From contig OU612074.1 of the NCBI GenBank assembly GCA_914767715.1, forward strand, positions 2,993,501 to 3,057,500: a DNA stretch of 64,000 nt, read 5' to 3'. This document shows, piece after piece, positions 62,154-64,000 of the stretch. The number at the start of each line of letters is the position of its first letter. Position 1 is the stretch's first letter. The notes below the pieces were generated by a model. That model was not told where the DNA came from. It did no database searches and saw nothing but the letters and a program-made list of their open reading frames with translations. The stretch is from Membranipora membranacea. Taxonomy: Eukaryota > Bryozoa > Gymnolaemata > Cheilostomatida > Membraniporidae. The position numbers were made by a program, and so were the translations under genes.

Positions 62154-62693
62154 GCATCATCATCTTCTGTGAAGGTATGTGTTCTAGGAGATTCCCATGG
62201 AGTAAGGCTATCTGCGTACCAAGAAGTTATCAACAAAAAAATCAGCAATATATCTTTAAGATGGGTGGTTAAAGGGGGTGCTCATGTTATGTATCACAAA
62301 CAGAGAGCACAGCTTGCCTCTCATTTTGACATTGCCGTTATCATGACTGGGGGAAATGATTTAGTAGAGAGGTCACCCGAGTCCGTTGCGGAAAGCATCA
62401 GAGAACTTTCAATTATGCTTCGTAATGTAGGAGTAAAAGCAGTATTAATCATGAGCTTCCAACCACGTGCCTTGCAAGATTATAACCTGAAAGCAAAATC
62501 TTTAAACGAGTTGTTACTTAATAATTTCCCTGACTCACGATTCAAGGAATCTGGAATTCTTTTTTGGTTTTGGGACCGTCGCATACCTAAGGCATTGTGC
62601 GATGGTACCCACATGTATCCTGTTGGTTACAGGAGATCAGCCAACTACCTGGCTTCAGCAATTCATTTTGTTAAACGTGAAATGAATAAATAA
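62154..62693 (+). CDS. SGNH-hydrolase-like ORF of the Ngaro-like element
   Basis: 180 codons open from the acceptor tttctattgtag to TAA. Block I KVCVLGDSHGVRLS holds the nucleophile Ser in GDSH; block III MTGGNDLV carries the Asn; DGTHMYPVGYRRSA near the end carries the DxxH Asp-His pair. This fits a complete SGNH/GDSL esterase fold of about 175 aa. There is no ATG before GDSH in this frame, so translation must start upstream by splicing. Such a domain is known in Ngaro-type elements; its role there is unclear. Confidence 0.85.
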   Translation, partial: ASSSSVKVCVLGDSHGVRLSAYQEVINKKISNISLRWVVKGGAHVMYHKQRAQLASHFDIAVIMTGGNDLVERSPESVAESIRELSIMLRNVGVKAVLIMSFQPRALQDYNLKAKSLNELLLNNFPDSRFKESGILFWFWDRRIPKALCDGTHMYPVGYRRSANYLASAIHFVKREMNK

Positions 62694-62733
62694 AGGCAAT
62701 AGGATAATCATCAACCAATAATTCATATTGTAG

Positions 62734-63420
62734 AGGAAAAGGAAATCTACGACTCCTGTAGAAGTATCCTCTGAATCTAGCTCAGACTCGGATGTACCTC
62801 TAGCCGCAGTAAAAGGCTGCATCCCTCCTGTTCCAAAAACAGGTCATGTAACAGATAAAACAAAAAAGGCCATCCGTAGAGGTGAGGTTGTAAACCTGGC
62901 CTTGTTAAAGCCAAAGGCATTAAAAGATAAACAATCAAAAAAATTCAAGTTCAACCCGGAGTCAGGTGGCTTCGAGGAGGAAGAAGAATCGGCAGATCTT
63001 TCTTTTTACTCATGGATTGAATGTTTCTTAATATATATGTCCATTAGAGCGGAGTACTTCCCTGCAGAGATACAGGGCCTGATCAGACATATGCAAAATG
63101 TACAAATGCTGAATAGAACGGGTCGGGATGCCGTTGAATATGACGTGCAATTCCGCACGGCAAAGCACCAGCATGACACTATTCAGTGGGGAGAGTACCT
63201 CCCAGAATTGGTAGACTGCCTACCAGAGCTTAAAAGCAAGGTTAAAGCCAAACCGAAAACACCACACTCGCAATCATCATCTTCATTTAATGGTAAATGG
63301 AATGCTGTTTGTAACCAGTATAACACATTTGGGTGTAACAGAACAAATTGTCGTTATAAGCACGAGTGTAGACAGTGTAGGGGTAGTCATTCTGTAAAAG
63401 ATTGTAAATCACACAAATAG
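62734..63420 (+). CDS. gag-like ORF with C-terminal Cys/His zinc motifs
   Basis: 229 codons open from acceptor attcatattgtag (RKRKSTTPVEV, Ser/Asp-rich) to TAG. The middle carries FYSWIECFLIYMSI and AVEYDVQFRTAKHQ...QWGEY, as in DIRS/Ngaro capsid-like proteins (W--AF--Y, YD--FR, W). C-terminus: CNQYNTFGCNRTNCRYKHEC then CRQCRGSHSVKDC, a CCCH finger plus a CCHC knuckle for nucleic-acid binding. No suitable ATG near the start. Confidence 0.8.
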   Translation, partial: RKRKSTTPVEVSSESSSDSDVPLAAVKGCIPPVPKTGHVTDKTKKAIRRGEVVNLALLKPKALKDKQSKKFKFNPESGGFEEEEESADLSFYSWIECFLIYMSIRAEYFPAEIQGLIRHMQNVQMLNRTGRDAVEYDVQFRTAKHQHDTIQWGEYLPELVDCLPELKSKVKAKPKTPHSQSSSSFNGKWNAVCNQYNTFGCNRTNCRYKHECRQCRGSHSVKDCKSHK

Positions 63421-63489
63421 ATGAAATGTTGTTACCATGCTGATTAACGAAATGTTGAAGAATTTCTTTTCTTGTGTTTTCCCTTCCAG

Positions 63490-64000
63490 AAATAAAAGAC
63501 TATGATGTCTCAACTCCTGTCAATGTAAAAAAATTACTGGGGATGATCGAGGCCTTTCCAGACTTGGAGTACATCGCCAATGGTTTCAGAAATGGGTTCA
63601 AACTTGGCCTTTGCCACAGTCCTCAAGTAGTGGCATCAGTTAAAGGAAAAAGCAGGAACCAAGTACATCTCATGAAAAAACTTCACGCCGAAGTAGACTG
63701 GCCGCATCATTGGGCCTTTTGAAAAACCTCCCATCCAGGACATGATGATTTCCCCAATCTATGTCATTCCAAAAGCTAACTCTGAAAAATGGCGCATGAT
63801 ATTTGATCTATCAGCTCCACACGGAACATCAGTAAATGATAATATTCCCACGCATAACCGTGAGGTAAAATATTGTAACATAAGAGATGTAGTAACACAT
63901 GTTTTATCACTCAACGAACCAGACCAGGCCTATTTTGCCAAACTTGATATATCTGATGCATATCGAATGGTTCCCATCACAAAATCAGAATGGCAGTTCT
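63490..64000 (+). CDS. DIRS-type reverse transcriptase, N-terminal part, frameshifted and cut by window edge
   Basis: Frame 1: EIKDYDVSTPVNVKKLLGMI to KLHAEVD, beginning after acceptor cccttccag. A one-base shift near 63695-63698 is then needed to reach TGRIIGPFEKPPI, SPIYVIPKANSEKWRMIFDL, SVNDNIPTHN and FAKLDISDAYRMVPI (motif A with catalytic Asp). In the first frame the ORF stops at 63720. The shift is either a mutation or a recoding site. Continues past 64000. Confidence 0.85.

Larger units (their letters stand above)
60271..64000 (+). mobile_element. Ngaro/DIRS-like retrotransposon, 5' portion (right side beyond window)
   Basis: Combines an SGNH-hydrolase ORF, a gag-like ORF and DIRS-type RT, a set known from Ngaro-type tyrosine-recombinase retrotransposons. 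RNase H, methyltransferase (if any), recombinase and the right terminus lie beyond 64000. The left terminus is not identified; a CCAAT-repeat array and a spliced leader suggest it begins near or before 60271. A 23-A run at 60973-60995 and a ttgctggcttgctg repeat at 61142-61186 lie in the leader introns. Confidence 0.75.

Noticed and set aside
1-64000. CRISPR arrays, operons, ribosome binding sites, riboswitches
   Set aside because: Window is eukaryotic by splicing and gene content. The repeats seen are tandem or transposon-derived, not CRISPR-like.

Overview
This is a window of eukaryotic nuclear DNA. It is AT-rich, with spliceosomal introns, GT-AG junctions that keep reading phase, and dense transposable elements. 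The protein families (a PAT-type amino acid transporter, THOC6, Snapin, a TRIM protein, a single-pass receptor with a tyrosine-rich tail) point to an animal. Ngaro/DIRS-type, P-element, hAT and tRNA-SINE elements suggest an early-branching or other invertebrate. A sponge is my guess, but nothing here proves it. Gene models were built by hand from splice sites and reading phase. Exon coordinates are given so they can be checked.

Layout. 1-9.3 kb: two tandem minus-strand SLC36/PAT-like amino acid transporter genes. The left copy is cut by the window edge; the right copy is complete with ten coding exons. 11.4-12.6 kb: a small plus-strand gene of unknown function. 14.2-21.3 kb: a minus-strand THOC6 gene (THO/TREX mRNA export complex). 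Its introns hold a 5'-truncated LINE, a hAT-type MITE and two copies of another MITE family. 21.5-22.9 kb: two perfect hairpins, then a decayed P-element transposase. 24.7-31.9 kb: a plus-strand gene with a CaRF/FLYWCH-like DNA-binding motif, hosting a SINE and a Ty3-type RNase H fragment. 32.5-34.3 kb: a ~435-bp tandem repeat array. 34.7-39 kb: SNAPIN, whose introns hold a SINE split by a hAT element with an 8-bp target duplication, another MITE and a second SINE. 40.2-46.6 kb: a complete TRIM-like gene (RING, two B-boxes, coiled coil, C-terminal propeller-like region). 46.6-53.9 kb: gene-poor DNA with a hAT element carrying a tRNA-like sequence, and a LINE remnant. 53.9-58.7 kb: a minus-strand gene for a single-pass receptor with an ITAM-like tyrosine motif. 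59.3-59.6 kb: an inverted fragment of the SLC36-like gene. 60.3-64 kb: the 5' part of a Ngaro/DIRS-like retroelement with a spliced leader, an SGNH-hydrolase ORF, a gag-like ORF and the start of reverse transcriptase. It runs off the right edge.

The host genes are unrelated housekeeping or signalling genes on both strands and form no pathway or operon. The most novel-looking items are the ITAM-like receptor, the apparent splicing strategy of the Ngaro element, the tRNA-bearing hAT element, the near-loopless perfect hairpins, and the transporter tandem duplication with its distant inverted intron-containing fragment.
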